Assembly: GCF_013410775.1 (NCBI RefSeq)
Contig: NZ_JACCFH010000001.1
Location: 1,984,001-2,048,000 of the forward strand
Reading direction: 5' to 3'
Length of the DNA: 64,000 nucleotides
From: Sphaerotilus montanus
GTDB taxonomy: Bacteria; Pseudomonadota; Gammaproteobacteria; Burkholderiales; Burkholderiaceae_C
Shown piece after piece: positions 8,868 to 17,903 of this stretch. A program made the position numbers and the translations under genes. The notes under the pieces are model-generated. The model made no database searches and was not told the origin of the DNA. It saw nothing but the letters and a program-made list of their open reading frames with translations. Position 1 is the first letter of the stretch. Each line of letters opens with the position of its first letter.

Positions 8868-9215
8868 ATGAATCTCACGATCAGCGGTCATCATCTGGAA
8901 GTTACCCCGGCTCTGCGCGAATACGTGCTGACCAAACTGGACCGGGTTACCCGTCACTTTGACCAGGTAGTGGATGTCAACGTGCTACTCACCGTGGAGA
9001 AGCAGAAGGAAAAGGAACGTCGCCAACGCGCCGAAGTCACGCTGCACGTCAAGGGACGTGACATCTTTGTGGAAAGTGCCAATGAGGATCTCTATGCCGC
9101 GATCGATCAGCTGATGGACAAGCTCGACCGCCAGGTCGTGCGTCACAAGGACAAGTTGCAGGACCACCACCACACCGCGCCCAAGCGCATTGCCCTCACC
9201 GGCGAAGCGGTCTGA
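8868..9215 (+). CDS. hpf: Ribosome hibernation promoting factor
   Basis: 115 residues, the short HPF form. Begins [20 protein letters not shown] and has the conserved basic face ([19 protein letters not shown]) and [16 protein letters not shown]. It binds the 30S decoding region and helps form inactive 100S ribosomes in stationary phase. A very strong AGGAGG precedes the start by about five bases. In most proteobacteria hpf follows rpoN; here no rpoN is adjacent and corA is divergent instead. A TTGTCA box at 8797 could be a -35 element, but no good -10 follows. A terminator-like hairpin follows the gene. Confidence 0.95.
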   Translation: MNLTISGHHLEVTPALREYVLTKLDRVTRHFDQVVDVNVLLTVEKQKEKERRQRAEVTLHVKGRDIFVESANEDLYAAIDQLMDKLDRQVVRHKDKLQDHHHTAPKRIALTGEAV

Positions 9216-9259
9216 CGGCGGTTCGAGTCGAGCGACCCAGGTCCTGCGACTCGGTGACA

Positions 9260-9290
9260 GACGGCCCCACAGGTGGGGCCGTCGTCATTT
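9260..9290 (+). terminator. Hairpin terminator after hpf
   Basis: A nine-base GC-rich perfect stem (GACGGCCCC at 9260-9268 with GGGGCCGTC at 9275-9283) around a six-base loop, 45 bases after the hpf stop. The T-rich tail (CATTT) is short, so termination may be partial, allowing some read-through into ptsN. Confidence 0.6.
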
Positions 9291-9390
9291 CTGAGAGAAA
9301 TGAACAAGTTGAACGTTGCCCATCGGCAACCGGGACCTGCATGGCCTGTTCCGAGGGCGAGATGCTGCGTACAGCCGCCGCGCTGATTCC

Positions 9391-9396
9391 TATAAT
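9391..9396 (+). promoter_or_regulatory. Probable -10 box of a ptsN promoter
   Basis: A perfect TATAAT, rare in this GC-rich DNA, 66 bases before the ptsN start and downstream of the hpf terminator. At 17-base spacing the -35 region reads CGTACA, only three of six consensus positions, so the -35 is weak. The box would give ptsN-hprK its own transcript. Confidence 0.5.
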
Positions 9397-9461
9397 CAGC
9401 TCCCCGAACACACCCGACCCGCGCTTGCCAAGGCTCATGCTCAAACCGGCGCCCGATCTCG

Positions 9462-9932
9462 ATGAACCGTCTCGCCGCGATCCTCCCTGCTGGCAATGTG
9501 CTGGTGAACGTGGACGCTTCCAGCAAGAAGCGCGCGTTCGAGCAAGCTGGTCTGCTGTTTGAAAACCAGCACGCCATTGCCCGTGCCACTGTCTCCGACA
9601 ACCTCTTTGCACGAGAACGCCTGGGCTCGACCGGCCTGGGCCATGGCGTGGCCATTCCCCATGGCCGCATCAAGGGCTTGAAGAATCCGCTGGCTGCCGT
9701 CGTGCGGCTGGCGCAGCCGATCGCCTTCGAGGCGCCGGACGACGAGCCCGTCGTGCTGCTGATCTTCCTGCTGGTGCCGGAAGCCGCCACACAGCGCCAC
9801 CTGGAGATCCTCTCCGAGATCGCCGAGTTGCTGTCGGACCGGGAGCTGCGCGAGCGGCTCAAGGTCGAGACCGATCCGGTCAAGCTGCACGAGATGATTT
9901 CCCGCTGGGAACCACTGCGCTCGGTGGCCTGA
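9462..9932 (+). CDS. ptsN: PTS IIA-like nitrogen-regulatory protein PtsN
   Basis: 156 residues of the EIIA-Ntr/fructose family. The phosphorylatable His sits in GLGHGVAIPHGR (near residue 68). The C-terminus has LLIFLLVPEAATQRHLEIL and LSEIAELLSDRELRERL, as in PtsN. It receives phosphate from the nitrogen PTS (PtsP/NPr) and, through its phosphorylation state, adjusts potassium transport and stress responses rather than moving sugars. It is followed by hprK after 24 bases, the usual betaproteobacterial pairing, and is probably co-transcribed with it. Confidence 0.95.
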   Translation: MNRLAAILPAGNVLVNVDASSKKRAFEQAGLLFENQHAIARATVSDNLFARERLGSTGLGHGVAIPHGRIKGLKNPLAAVVRLAQPIAFEAPDDEPVVLLIFLLVPEAATQRHLEILSEIAELLSDRELRERLKVETDPVKLHEMISRWEPLRSVA

Positions 9933-9956
9933 GCCTGAGTCCGAGTCGAGTCTGAT

Positions 9957-10916
9957 TTGAAACCGACCGTCATCAGCGCGGAGGCGCTGTTCGATTCCCA
10001 CCGCGCCATGCTGAAGTGGGAGTGGATCGCCGGGCATGCCCATCCGGAACGCCGCTTCGATGAAGTCGCCGTGCGCGATGCGCAGTCGGCAGCCGATCTG
10101 GTCGGCTACCTCAACTACATCCACCCGTACCGGGTCCAGATCGTCGGCCGGCGCGAGGTCGGCTATCTGGACACGACCGAATCCGAGGCCCAGGAGCGCC
10201 GCATCTCGCGCATCGTCGCGCTGGAGCCGCCGGTGGTGGTGGTGGCCGATGGCTGCACGCCGCCGGACCGGCTGGTGGCGATGTGCGAACGCGCCGAGAT
10301 CCCGCTGTTCTGCACCCGCGAATCGGCCGGCCACGTCATCGACGTGCTGCGCGGCTACCTGGGCCAGCACTTCGCCGAGCGCACCTCGCGCCACGGTGTC
10401 TTCATGGACATCCTCGGCCTGGGCGTGCTGCTGACCGGCGAGTCCGGCCTGGGCAAGAGCGAGCTGGGGCTGGAGCTGATCTCGCGCGGCCATGGGCTCG
10501 TGGCCGACGATGTGGTGGACCTGTTCCGCGTCTCGCAGTCGGCGATCGAGGCACGCTGCCCGGAGCTGCTGCGCAACCTGCTCGAAGTGCGCGGCATCGG
10601 GCTGCTCGACATCAAGGCCATCTTCGGCGAGACCGCGGTGCGGCGGAAGATGCGCCTGAAGCTGATTGTCCACATGGTGCGCAAGGAAACGCTGGAGCGC
10701 GATTTCGAGCGCCTGCCCTACGAGCCGCTCTACGAGGACATCCTGGGCATGCCGGTGCGCAAGGTGATCATCGCGGTGGACGCCGGGCGCAACCTGGCGG
10801 TGCTGGTTGAGGCCGCGGTGCGCAACACCGTGCTGCAGCTGCGCGGCATCGACACCTACAAGGAATTCATCAAGCGCCACCGCGACCTGATGGACCGCGG
10901 CGAGCCGGGGCTCTGA
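9957..10916 (+). CDS. hprK: HPr kinase/phosphorylase
   Basis: 319 residues. The kinase half shows the P-loop [15 protein letters not shown] near residue 160 and the HprK signature [18 protein letters not shown]. The N-terminal half ([19 protein letters not shown]) is the usual HprK domain. It phosphorylates and dephosphorylates Ser46 of HPr or NPr, linking energy state to PTS signalling. The start is TTG at 9957: the protein from there ([15 protein letters not shown]) matches the family, and the next in-frame ATG, at 10009, would remove conserved residues. Convergent with fur; the stops are almost adjacent. Confidence 0.93.
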   Translation: MKPTVISAEALFDSHRAMLKWEWIAGHAHPERRFDEVAVRDAQSAADLVGYLNYIHPYRVQIVGRREVGYLDTTESEAQERRISRIVALEPPVVVVADGCTPPDRLVAMCERAEIPLFCTRESAGHVIDVLRGYLGQHFAERTSRHGVFMDILGLGVLLTGESGLGKSELGLELISRGHGLVADDVVDLFRVSQSAIEARCPELLRNLLEVRGIGLLDIKAIFGETAVRRKMRLKLIVHMVRKETLERDFERLPYEPLYEDILGMPVRKVIIAVDAGRNLAVLVEAAVRNTVLQLRGIDTYKEFIKRHRDLMDRGEPGL

Positions 10917-10917
10917 A

Positions 10918-11349
10918 CTACTTCACCGCCCGGCGCGTGCAGTCCTGCTTGGTGCAGTGGGCGTAGAGCGCCAGGGTGTGTTCCTGCAGCGCGAAGCCGC
11001 GCTCCTGCGCGATGGCGCGCTGGCAGGCCTCGATCTGTGCGTCGAAGAACTCCTCGACGTGGCCGCAGTCCAGACAGACCAGGTGGTCGTGGTGCTCGCC
11101 CTCGTTGAGTTCGAACACCGATTTCCCGCTCTCGAAGTGGTTGCGGCTCAGCAAGCCGGCCTGCTCGAACTGCATCAGCACGCGGTAGACGGTGGCCAGC
11201 CCGATGTCGGCGCCTTCGAGGAGGAGCACCTTGTACACGTCCTCGGCCGTCATGTGGCGCTGCTGGGCGCGCTGGAAGATTTCGAGGATCTTGATGCGCG
11301 GCAGGGTGGCCTTCAGGCCCGAGCTTTTGAGTTCTTCCGCGTTCGTCAT
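10918..11349 (-). CDS. fur: Ferric uptake regulator Fur
   Basis: 143 residues. The N-terminal winged helix (LKATLPRIKILEIFQ, then MTAEDVYKVL and IGLATVYRVLMQFEQAGLL) binds DNA. The C-terminal dimerisation part has the metal-binding stretch EGEHHDHLVCLDCGHVEEF, with the HHDH and CxxC motifs. Fur uses Fe2+ as corepressor of iron acquisition genes. It is divergent from bamE with a 91-base gap, an arrangement common in proteobacteria. I do not see a convincing Fur box in that gap. Confidence 0.96.
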   Translation of the reverse strand: MTNAEELKSSGLKATLPRIKILEIFQRAQQRHMTAEDVYKVLLLEGADIGLATVYRVLMQFEQAGLLSRNHFESGKSVFELNEGEHHDHLVCLDCGHVEEFFDAQIEACQRAIAQERGFALQEHTLALYAHCTKQDCTRRAVK

Positions 11350-11440
11350 GGGATTGCCGGTTCGGCCGATGGTGGCTCGCTAGAATGGCCGGATCATATC
11401 GGGATGTGCCGCAACCGGCGGTGTCCACCACCAAAACCAC

Positions 11441-11995
11441 ATGGCTGCTCCGACCCGCTTCCCCAGTTTCATGTCGCCCCTCGTGCTCGTGGCTGCTGCC
11501 ACGCTGGCCGGGTGCTCGACGATCTCCTCCGACGGCTCGCTGCTCGGCTTCATCACGCCTTACCGCATGGAAGTGGTGCAGGGCAACGTGGTCACCCAGG
11601 ACATGGTCGCGCAACTGCGCCCCGGCCTGACGGGCGACCAAGTGCGCACCCTGCTGGGTGCGCCGCTGCTGGCGGACGTGTTCCACGCCAACCGCTGGGA
11701 CTATGTCTTCACCATCCGTCGCCAGGGCGCGCCCGCGCAGCAGCGCCGCGTGACCGTCTTCTTCGAGAACGACCGCGTCGCCCGTTTCGAGGCCGACTCC
11801 GTGCCGACCGAGCGCGAGTTCGTCGCCTCGATCGACGTGGTCAAGCCGTCGTCGCGCAAGACCGTGCTTGAACTCGACGAGCAGCAGCTGCGCGCCATTC
11901 CCGTGCCCGCCCCCAGCCGTTCCGCGCAGGCGCCGGGCACGGCGGCCAGCGGCCCGCTGCGCTCCTATCCTCCGCTGGAAACCTCTGTCCGATGA
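11441..11995 (+). CDS. bamE: Outer-membrane assembly lipoprotein BamE
   Basis: 184 residues. A signal peptide ends in LAGCS (lipobox Cys near residue 24). The mature core [20 protein letters not shown] and [20 protein letters not shown], followed by YVFTIRRQG, is the SmpA/OmlA fold of BamE, a small lipoprotein of the BAM complex that inserts beta-barrels into the outer membrane. The C-terminal extension is Pro/Ser-rich and probably unstructured. The stop overlaps the dapB start (ATGA). Confidence 0.95.
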   Translation: MAAPTRFPSFMSPLVLVAAATLAGCSTISSDGSLLGFITPYRMEVVQGNVVTQDMVAQLRPGLTGDQVRTLLGAPLLADVFHANRWDYVFTIRRQGAPAQQRRVTVFFENDRVARFEADSVPTEREFVASIDVVKPSSRKTVLELDEQQLRAIPVPAPSRSAQAPGTAASGPLRSYPPLETSVR

Positions 11996-12834
11996 ACGCT
12001 CCCGCCGTGTCCATGTCCCCGTCCACCCCCGCGCCGTTGCGCATCGCCATCGCCGGCTGCACCGGCCGCATGGGCCACATGCTCATCGAAGCCGTCATGG
12101 CGGCCGATGACTGCGTGCTCGCCGGTGCGCTCGACCGTGCAGGCAGTCCCGCCATTGGCCAGGACGCCTCGGCCTTTCTCGGCAAGGCCAGCGGTGTCGC
12201 GATCACCGCCGACCTGCGCACCGGCCTGCAGGGCGCCGACTGCCTGATCGACTTCACCCGCCCCGAGGGCACGCTGGCGCACCTGGCCGTCTGCCGTGAA
12301 CTGGGCGTGCAGCTGGTCATCGGCACCACCGGCTTCTCGGACGCACAGAAGGCCGAGATCGCCGCCGCTGCCGAGGACGTGGCCATCATGATGGCGCCCA
12401 ACATGAGCGTCGGCGTCAACGTCGTGCTGCGCCTGCTGGACATGGCGGCCCGCGCGCTGAACGAGGGCTACGACATCGAGATCATCGAGGCCCACCACCG
12501 CTTCAAGGTCGACGCGCCGAGCGGCACTGCGCTGAAGATGGGCGAGGTCGTGGCGAATGCGCTGGGCCGTGACCTGAAGGAGTGCGCCGTCTACGGCCGT
12601 GAAGGTGTCACCGGCGAGCGCGACCCGAGCACCATCGGCTTCGCCACCATCCGCGGCGGCGACGTGGTCGGTGACCACACCGTGCTGTTCGCCGGCATCG
12701 GCGAGCGCATCGAGATCAGCCACAAGTCCAGCAGCCGCGCGACCTACGCGCAGGGCAGCCTGCGCGCCGTGCGCTTCCTCGCCGGCAAGGCCCGTGGCCT
12801 GTACGGCATGAACGACGTGCTCGGCCTGGGCTGA
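11992..12834 (+). CDS. dapB: 4-hydroxy-tetrahydrodipicolinate reductase
   Basis: 280 residues. N-terminal nucleotide-binding motif [14 protein letters not shown], then the active-site block [20 protein letters not shown] with the catalytic His-His and Lys, and [16 protein letters not shown] in the C-terminal domain. It reduces the cyclic product of DapA with NAD(P)H in lysine and meso-diaminopimelate synthesis. About 17 residues precede the usual start; the ATG at 11992 is kept because of the four-base overlap with bamE. dapF of the same pathway lies at 24172-25071. Confidence 0.97.
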   Translation: MNAPAVSMSPSTPAPLRIAIAGCTGRMGHMLIEAVMAADDCVLAGALDRAGSPAIGQDASAFLGKASGVAITADLRTGLQGADCLIDFTRPEGTLAHLAVCRELGVQLVIGTTGFSDAQKAEIAAAAEDVAIMMAPNMSVGVNVVLRLLDMAARALNEGYDIEIIEAHHRFKVDAPSGTALKMGEVVANALGRDLKECAVYGREGVTGERDPSTIGFATIRGGDVVGDHTVLFAGIGERIEISHKSSSRATYAQGSLRAVRFLAGKARGLYGMNDVLGLG

Positions 12835-12839
12835 CCCGC

Positions 12840-13494
12840 GTGGACGGGCTGGCTCGGATCTGGTCGGCGGGCGACGGCGTCTCGCGCACCGTCGCGGTGC
12901 TGCTGCTGGCGATGTCGGTGTCGGCCTGGGTGCTGATCCTGTGGAAAGGCTGGGTGCTGACGCGGGCCCGGCGTGACCTGGCGCGGGCGGTGCCGGTGTT
13001 CTGGTCGGCGCCCGACGTGCCGACCGGTCGCACGCAGCTCGCCGCGCTCGACCGCGAGCAGGTGCTGGTGCCGATGCTCGACGCGCTGCTCCAGCAGGCC
13101 GCCCCCGGCACGCTCGATGCTGGCAGCGATGCCGAATCCCGCCTCACCCGCCTGCTGCGTGATGCGCTGCACCGCGTGCTCGGGCAACTGCAGCTCGGTC
13201 AGGTGCTGCTCGCCTCGGTCGGCAGCACGGCGCCTTTCGTCGGGCTGTTCGGCACCGTCTGGGGCATCTACCACGCGTTGCTGGGCATCTCGGCCACCGG
13301 CTCGATCAGCATCGACAAGGTGGCCGGGCCGGTGGGCGAATCGCTCATCATGACCGCGGCAGGGCTGGCGGTGGCGATTCCCGCCGTGCTGGCCTACAAC
13401 GTGTTCGGCCAATGGGTCAGCGCCTGCGAGGCGGACCTCGAAGGCTTCGCGCACGACCTGCGCGAGATGGCACTGGGAACGCGGGAGCGCGGCG

Positions 13495-13514
<20 letters not shown>
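12840..13514 (+). CDS. MotA/TolQ/ExbB proton channel protein
   Basis: 224 residues, GTG start five bases after the dapB stop. One N-terminal membrane segment (VAVLLLAMSVSAWVLILWKG), a cytoplasmic loop, then two more segments including LLASVGSTAPFVGLFGTVWG and IYHALLGISATG, the conserved block of TolQ/ExbB proteins. It should form an inner-membrane proton channel with the ExbD/TolR partner encoded next, energising TonB or Tol. No tonB or tolA is adjacent, so ExbB and TolQ cannot be distinguished with certainty. It overlaps the next gene by 20 bases. Confidence 0.9.
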
Positions 13515-13914
<400 letters not shown>

Positions 13915-13998
13915 CCGACGCGGCCGGCAGGGTCACCGGGCCTGTGCAACACTGCGCCACTCTCTGAACTGCCGGGCTGCGTGGCGGCCCTGACCACC

Positions 13999-14964
13999 AT
14001 GAAGCTGCTGTTCGTCGCTGACCCGATCGAGTCCTTCAAGACGTACAAGGACACCACCTTCGCGATGATGCGCGAGGCCGCGCGCCGCGGCCACACGCTG
14101 CAGGTCTGCGAGCCACGCGACCTGGTCTGGGGGCGTGGCAGCCGGGTCGTGGCGCGCCGCTGCCGCACGGTCATCCTCACCGGGCGCGAGCAGGCGGACT
14201 GGTTCGCCGTGGTCGCCAAGGGCGAGGTGGCGCTGGCCGACACCGACGCGGTGCTGATGCGCAAGGACCCGCCCTTCGACGCCGAGTACATCTACGCGAC
14301 CCACCTGCTGCAGCAGGCCGAGCGCGACGGCGCCCGTGTCTTCAACAAGCCCTCCGCGCTGCGCGACCACCCGGAAAAGCTCGCCATCCTCGAATTCCCC
14401 GAGTGGATCGGCCCGACGCTGGTCACGCGCGAGGCCGAGGCCGTGCGCGCCTTCCACGCCGAGCACGGCGACATCATCCTCAAGCCGCTCGACGGCATGG
14501 GCGGCATGGGCATCTTCCGCGTCGGCCCGGACGGGCTGAACCTCGGCTCCATCACCGAGACGCTGACCCGGGATGGCAGCACGACGGTGATGGTGCAGCG
14601 CTTCCTGCCCGAGATCGTCCACGGCGACAAGCGCATCCTGATCATCGGCGGCGTGCCGGTGCCCTTCTGCCTGGCGCGCATTCCGCAGGGCAGCGAGGTG
14701 CGTGGCAACCTCGCCGCGGGCGGCAAGGGCGTCGCGCAGCCGCTGTCTGCGCGCGACCGCGAGATCGCCGAGACGCTGGGGCCGGTCCTCGCCGCGCGCG
14801 GATTGCTGCTCATCGGGCTGGACGTGATCGGTGACTGCGTCACCGAGATCAACGTCACCAGCCCGACCTGCTTCCAGGAGATCCAGCAGCAGACGGGCTT
14901 CGACGTGGCTGCTGTGTTCGTCGACGCGCTGGAGGCCGCCGTGGCGGCCCGCCGCGCGGCCTGA
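13999..14964 (+). CDS. gshB: Glutathione synthetase
   Basis: 321 residues from ATG 13999 (an in-frame GTG six codons earlier is less likely, as the family begins MKLLFVADP). ATP-grasp enzyme: IILKPLDGMGGMGIFRV is the glycine-rich ATP loop, and DVIGDCVTEINVTSPTCFQE near the end holds metal ligands and the N-x-T-S-P motif. It joins gamma-glutamylcysteine to glycine. gshA is not in the window. The stop abuts the stop of the convergent DUF4397 gene without a gap. Confidence 0.96.
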   Translation: MKLLFVADPIESFKTYKDTTFAMMREAARRGHTLQVCEPRDLVWGRGSRVVARRCRTVILTGREQADWFAVVAKGEVALADTDAVLMRKDPPFDAEYIYATHLLQQAERDGARVFNKPSALRDHPEKLAILEFPEWIGPTLVTREAEAVRAFHAEHGDIILKPLDGMGGMGIFRVGPDGLNLGSITETLTRDGSTTVMVQRFLPEIVHGDKRILIIGGVPVPFCLARIPQGSEVRGNLAAGGKGVAQPLSARDREIAETLGPVLAARGLLLIGLDVIGDCVTEINVTSPTCFQEIQQQTGFDVAAVFVDALEAAVAARRAA

Positions 14965-16293
14965 TCAGCGCTCCTTGACCACCACCGTGGTCAGCCCGTT
15001 GCCCGAGGACAGGCTGCTGTCGCCCAGCAGGAAGACGCTGTAGACGCCGTTGGCGTCGAGCGTCTTGCCCGTGAGTTCGTAGACGCTGGCGGCCGTGCTG
15101 CTGCTCGTCACCGACAGCGTGGTGTCGGTGACCGCGGAGACGGCGGTCACGGGCGACATGCTGCCCTGGCTGGCGGTGGTGACCGCGGCGCCGGCGATGT
15201 TGAGCGTCAGGTCCTGGGCGAGGTTGCCCAGGCCGTGCAGCAGCCGGATGCGGGCGGCGCTGGTGCTGCCGGGCAGGCGGTTGTCGTCGCTGAGCGTGGC
15301 GAACTGGGGCGCAGCGGCCGTGCCCCAGACGAACAGCGTGGTGTCGCTGCCCGGGGCGGCAGTCCAGGAGGCGCCCGTGAGCGTGCCGCCATTGACGGTG
15401 ACCTGCGGCGTGGACGAGCCGGCTGGCACCAGCGCATAGCTGCCGAAGCCTGGCGAGGTGCCCAGCAGCGGCAGCGTGGCGCCGTTGACCGTGCCGGCCA
15501 CCGACAGGCTGGTCGGCAGCGCACTGAGGATGCGGACCCGCGCCTGCGTGTTGGTCAGCGCCGTCACTGCGGTGGCCGGCTGCAGCAGCAGCGCATGGGC
15601 CAGCACGCCGCCGGTGCTCGGCGTGATGACCAGCGCGGCGACGCCTGCGTCCGGCAGGGTCACGGTGGTGTCGAGCCGCACGTCGCTGGCCAGCACGCTG
15701 CCGGCCTTGAGCAGGCGCAGGCGGTGGCTGCCCGCGTTGACGCTGGAGTAGCCGCTGCTGCCGCTGCCCGCGGCGAGGTTGCCCAGCAGCGGCGAGTCGC
15801 CCAGCGCTTCGGAGGCGGGGGTGAGGTGGACGTCGAGCGCGCCCGCGTCCCGTGCCGCGTTGAATACCTGCAGCTTGCTGCGGCCGCTGGCGGGCACGGC
15901 CTCCAGATCGTCCAGGCTGAGGTACTTGACCACGTTGTTGTCGCCCGTCCAGGCCACCAGCGTGGTGGCGCTGCCGGCGGCAATGGTGGCGGTGGTGCTG
16001 GCCAGGGCGCTGCCGCTGCTGTTGGCCAGCGCGATGGTGTGGCTGCCGGCGGTGACGCGGTAGGTGGCGCTGGTGGCGTCGCGTTCGATGGCGGATTCGC
16101 GTGACACGTCATCGATCAGCAGGCCGACGGCGCTGCGCTGGGTCGTGGCGTTGATGACGCGCAGCGTGCCGGTGTTGCTGCTGCTGGAGGTCGTGCCGTC
16201 GTCCTTGCTGCCGCAGCCCGACAGGAAGGTGAGGCTGCCCAGCAGGAGCAGGGTCGTGGCGGCGCGGGTGGCCCAGAGTCGGCGGTGCAGCAT
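14965..16293 (-). CDS. DUF4397 domain lipoprotein
   Basis: 442 residues from ATG 16293, which has AGGGGAC upstream; another ATG eight codons earlier is possible. The signal peptide ends with a lipobox (TFLSGCG), so a lipoprotein is expected. The mature protein is rich in Ser, Thr, Ala and Val. It repeats a pattern such as GTLRVINATTQRSAVGLLID, KLQVFNAARDAGALDVHLTP and RIRLLHGLGNLAQDLTLNIA, each starting a strand with V-x-N-A or L-L-H-G. This is typical of DUF4397 beta-sandwich repeats, probably three or more copies. A surface or envelope role is likely; function unknown. Confidence 0.8.
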   Translation of the reverse strand: MLHRRLWATRAATTLLLLGSLTFLSGCGSKDDGTTSSSSNTGTLRVINATTQRSAVGLLIDDVSRESAIERDATSATYRVTAGSHTIALANSSGSALASTTATIAAGSATTLVAWTGDNNVVKYLSLDDLEAVPASGRSKLQVFNAARDAGALDVHLTPASEALGDSPLLGNLAAGSGSSGYSSVNAGSHRLRLLKAGSVLASDVRLDTTVTLPDAGVAALVITPSTGGVLAHALLLQPATAVTALTNTQARVRILSALPTSLSVAGTVNGATLPLLGTSPGFGSYALVPAGSSTPQVTVNGGTLTGASWTAAPGSDTTLFVWGTAAAPQFATLSDDNRLPGSTSAARIRLLHGLGNLAQDLTLNIAGAAVTTASQGSMSPVTAVSAVTDTTLSVTSSSTAASVYELTGKTLDANGVYSVFLLGDSSLSSGNGLTTVVVKER

Positions 16294-16425
16294 GGTCGGA
16301 GTCCCCTGCAGGTTCATGTTCGTTGTGGTGGGTCGGAGCAAGTCCGCTACCTTCGGTTTGCGGGCGGCGCTTGTCAAGCAGCGTCGGCGCCAGACAGTGC
16401 GGCAGACCCGACCGGAGACGAGGCG

Positions 16426-16575
16426 ATGCCGATCAACCTGCTGTTCAACCGGGGCGCGATGGCCCTGCTGACGCTGCACGTCGCCCACATCAACGACCAC
16501 CACGCGCAGCTGGAGCCGATCGCCGGCGCCGAACTGCTGCTGGTCGGCGATCGACCCGGCGCGCACCTGCGTGCC
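16426..16575 (+). pseudogene. Remnant N-terminus of a 5'-nucleotidase/metallophosphatase
   Basis: Starting at ATG 16426, behind a GGAGACGAGG ribosome-binding site, the frame reads MPINLLFNRGAMALLTLHVA and then HINDHHAQLEPIAGAELLLV. The HINDHHxxLEP block is the first metal-binding motif (D-x-H) of secreted bifunctional 5'-nucleotidases such as NadN. After about 45 residues the similarity stops where the 3' end of phnM (opposite strand) begins; the frame stays open only as antisense of phnM. I read it as the 5' stump of a deleted gene. Without a search the match rests on this motif. Confidence 0.5.
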
Positions 16576-16581
16576 GGCGGG

Positions 16582-17724
16582 TCAGACGACGCGGCGCCCG
16601 GCGTTCCAGACCTCGCGCACCACGGGGTGTCCGGCGACGGCGCGCACCCGCACCAGATCCGCCCGCAGCCCGCAGGCCAGGGCGCCCCGGTCGGTGAGGC
16701 CGGCCGCGCGCGCGGGCTGCAGCGTGACCAGCCGGATCGCCGCGGGCAGGTCGAGCAGGCCTTCGTCCGCGAGCTGCCAGGCCGCTGCCAGCAGGCTGGC
16801 CGGCAGGTAGTCCGAGGACAGCGCGTCCAGCACGCCCTCGCGCACCAGGGTCACCGCGGCCACGTTGCCCGCGTGGGAGGTGCCACGCAGCACGTTGGGT
16901 GCGCCCGCGAGTGTCAGCAGGCCGAGGCGGCGGGCGCGGCGGGCGGCATCGAGCGTGGTCGGGAACTCGCAGATCACGGCGCCCAGGTGGTGCGCCTCGT
17001 CGGCGTGTGCGGCCGTGGTGTCGTCGTGCGAGGCGAGTGCCATGCCGGTGGCGCGGGCGTAGGCGGAGAACCAGTCGCGGTTCGGGCCGGCGTGGTCGCG
17101 CTGGCGGGCCGGTGCGAGCTGGACCTCGTGGTCGAACTGCGCGTCGGTCCAGCCCTTCTTGCCGGTGTAGTAGACGCGGGCATGGTCCAGATCGGACCAC
17201 TGGCGCTGCCCCGGCGTGTGGTCCATCAGCGAGATCAGTCCCAGCCGGGCGTGGTGGGCAAACGGCTCGAACAGCGCACGCGCGTTGGCGGCCGGCAGTT
17301 CGCAGCGGGCGTGGATGCGGTGGTCGGCGCGCAGCACGCCGGCGGCTTCCAGCGCATCGAGCACGGGCAGCAGCTCGCCCTGGTTCTGCGCGCGGAAGCC
17401 CTGGTGGTAAGGGTCGCCGACGCCGATCGCGTCGAACACCGTCGTGATGCCGGCGCAGGCCACCTCGGCGTCATGGGCCTGCACGGCGCCCCACATCGGG
17501 AAGCGCACCTTGGGGCGCGGCATGACGTGGCGCTCCAGATTGTCCGTGTGCAATTCCACCAGGCCCGGCAGGAGGTAGTCGCCGTCCAGATCGATCGCCG
17601 AAGGCAGGGCCGAGTGCGCGCGGTCCAGATCGACGATGCGACCCTCCCGCAACACCACCGTGCCCGTCACCACCTCCCCTGGCAGCACCAGCCGCGCGCG
17701 GGTCATCACCTGTTCTTGTTGCAT
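16582..17724 (-). CDS. phnM: Alpha-D-ribose 1-methylphosphonate 5-triphosphate diphosphatase PhnM
   Basis: 380 residues of the amidohydrolase superfamily. The PhnM signature LVELHTDNLERHVMPRPKVR carries the H-x-D metal ligands and the NLERH motif. Further blocks are MDHTPGQRQW, SHDDTTAAHADEAHHLGA, and DALSSDYLPASLL near the C-terminus with the conserved Asp. PhnM removes pyrophosphate from the ribosyl-phosphonate intermediate of the C-P lyase pathway. No phnG-L genes (C-P lyase core) are near; a 2H-phosphoesterase-like phn-associated gene is divergent. Either the pathway is scattered or this pair has another job. Confidence 0.92.
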   Translation of the reverse strand: MQQEQVMTRARLVLPGEVVTGTVVLREGRIVDLDRAHSALPSAIDLDGDYLLPGLVELHTDNLERHVMPRPKVRFPMWGAVQAHDAEVACAGITTVFDAIGVGDPYHQGFRAQNQGELLPVLDALEAAGVLRADHRIHARCELPAANARALFEPFAHHARLGLISLMDHTPGQRQWSDLDHARVYYTGKKGWTDAQFDHEVQLAPARQRDHAGPNRDWFSAYARATGMALASHDDTTAAHADEAHHLGAVICEFPTTLDAARRARRLGLLTLAGAPNVLRGTSHAGNVAAVTLVREGVLDALSSDYLPASLLAAAWQLADEGLLDLPAAIRLVTLQPARAAGLTDRGALACGLRADLVRVRAVAGHPVVREVWNAGRRVV

Positions 17725-17903
17725 GTTCGGGAGTTTGCACTGCGCAGATGGGCCGCCGATGTGCAGTGTTCACAACGGGGGGCTCATCCTGAAAATCTGG
17801 TACCCGAGAGGTCCGGGGTCGGAAAACTTGATGTGCCAGACTGCACGAAACCGGCCGGAACCCTGTAGGCTATGCGACAGCCGAATGCCTGCAATCTTCC
17901 TTC

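Noticed and set aside
11350-11440. Fur box between fur and bamE
   Set aside because: No 19-base AT-rich GATAAT-type repeat is present; only a lone TAGAAT at 11381.
16285-17868. A 527-codon + strand frame
   Set aside because: Antisense of phnM apart from the short nucleotidase-like stretch at 16426-16575, which is reported separately.
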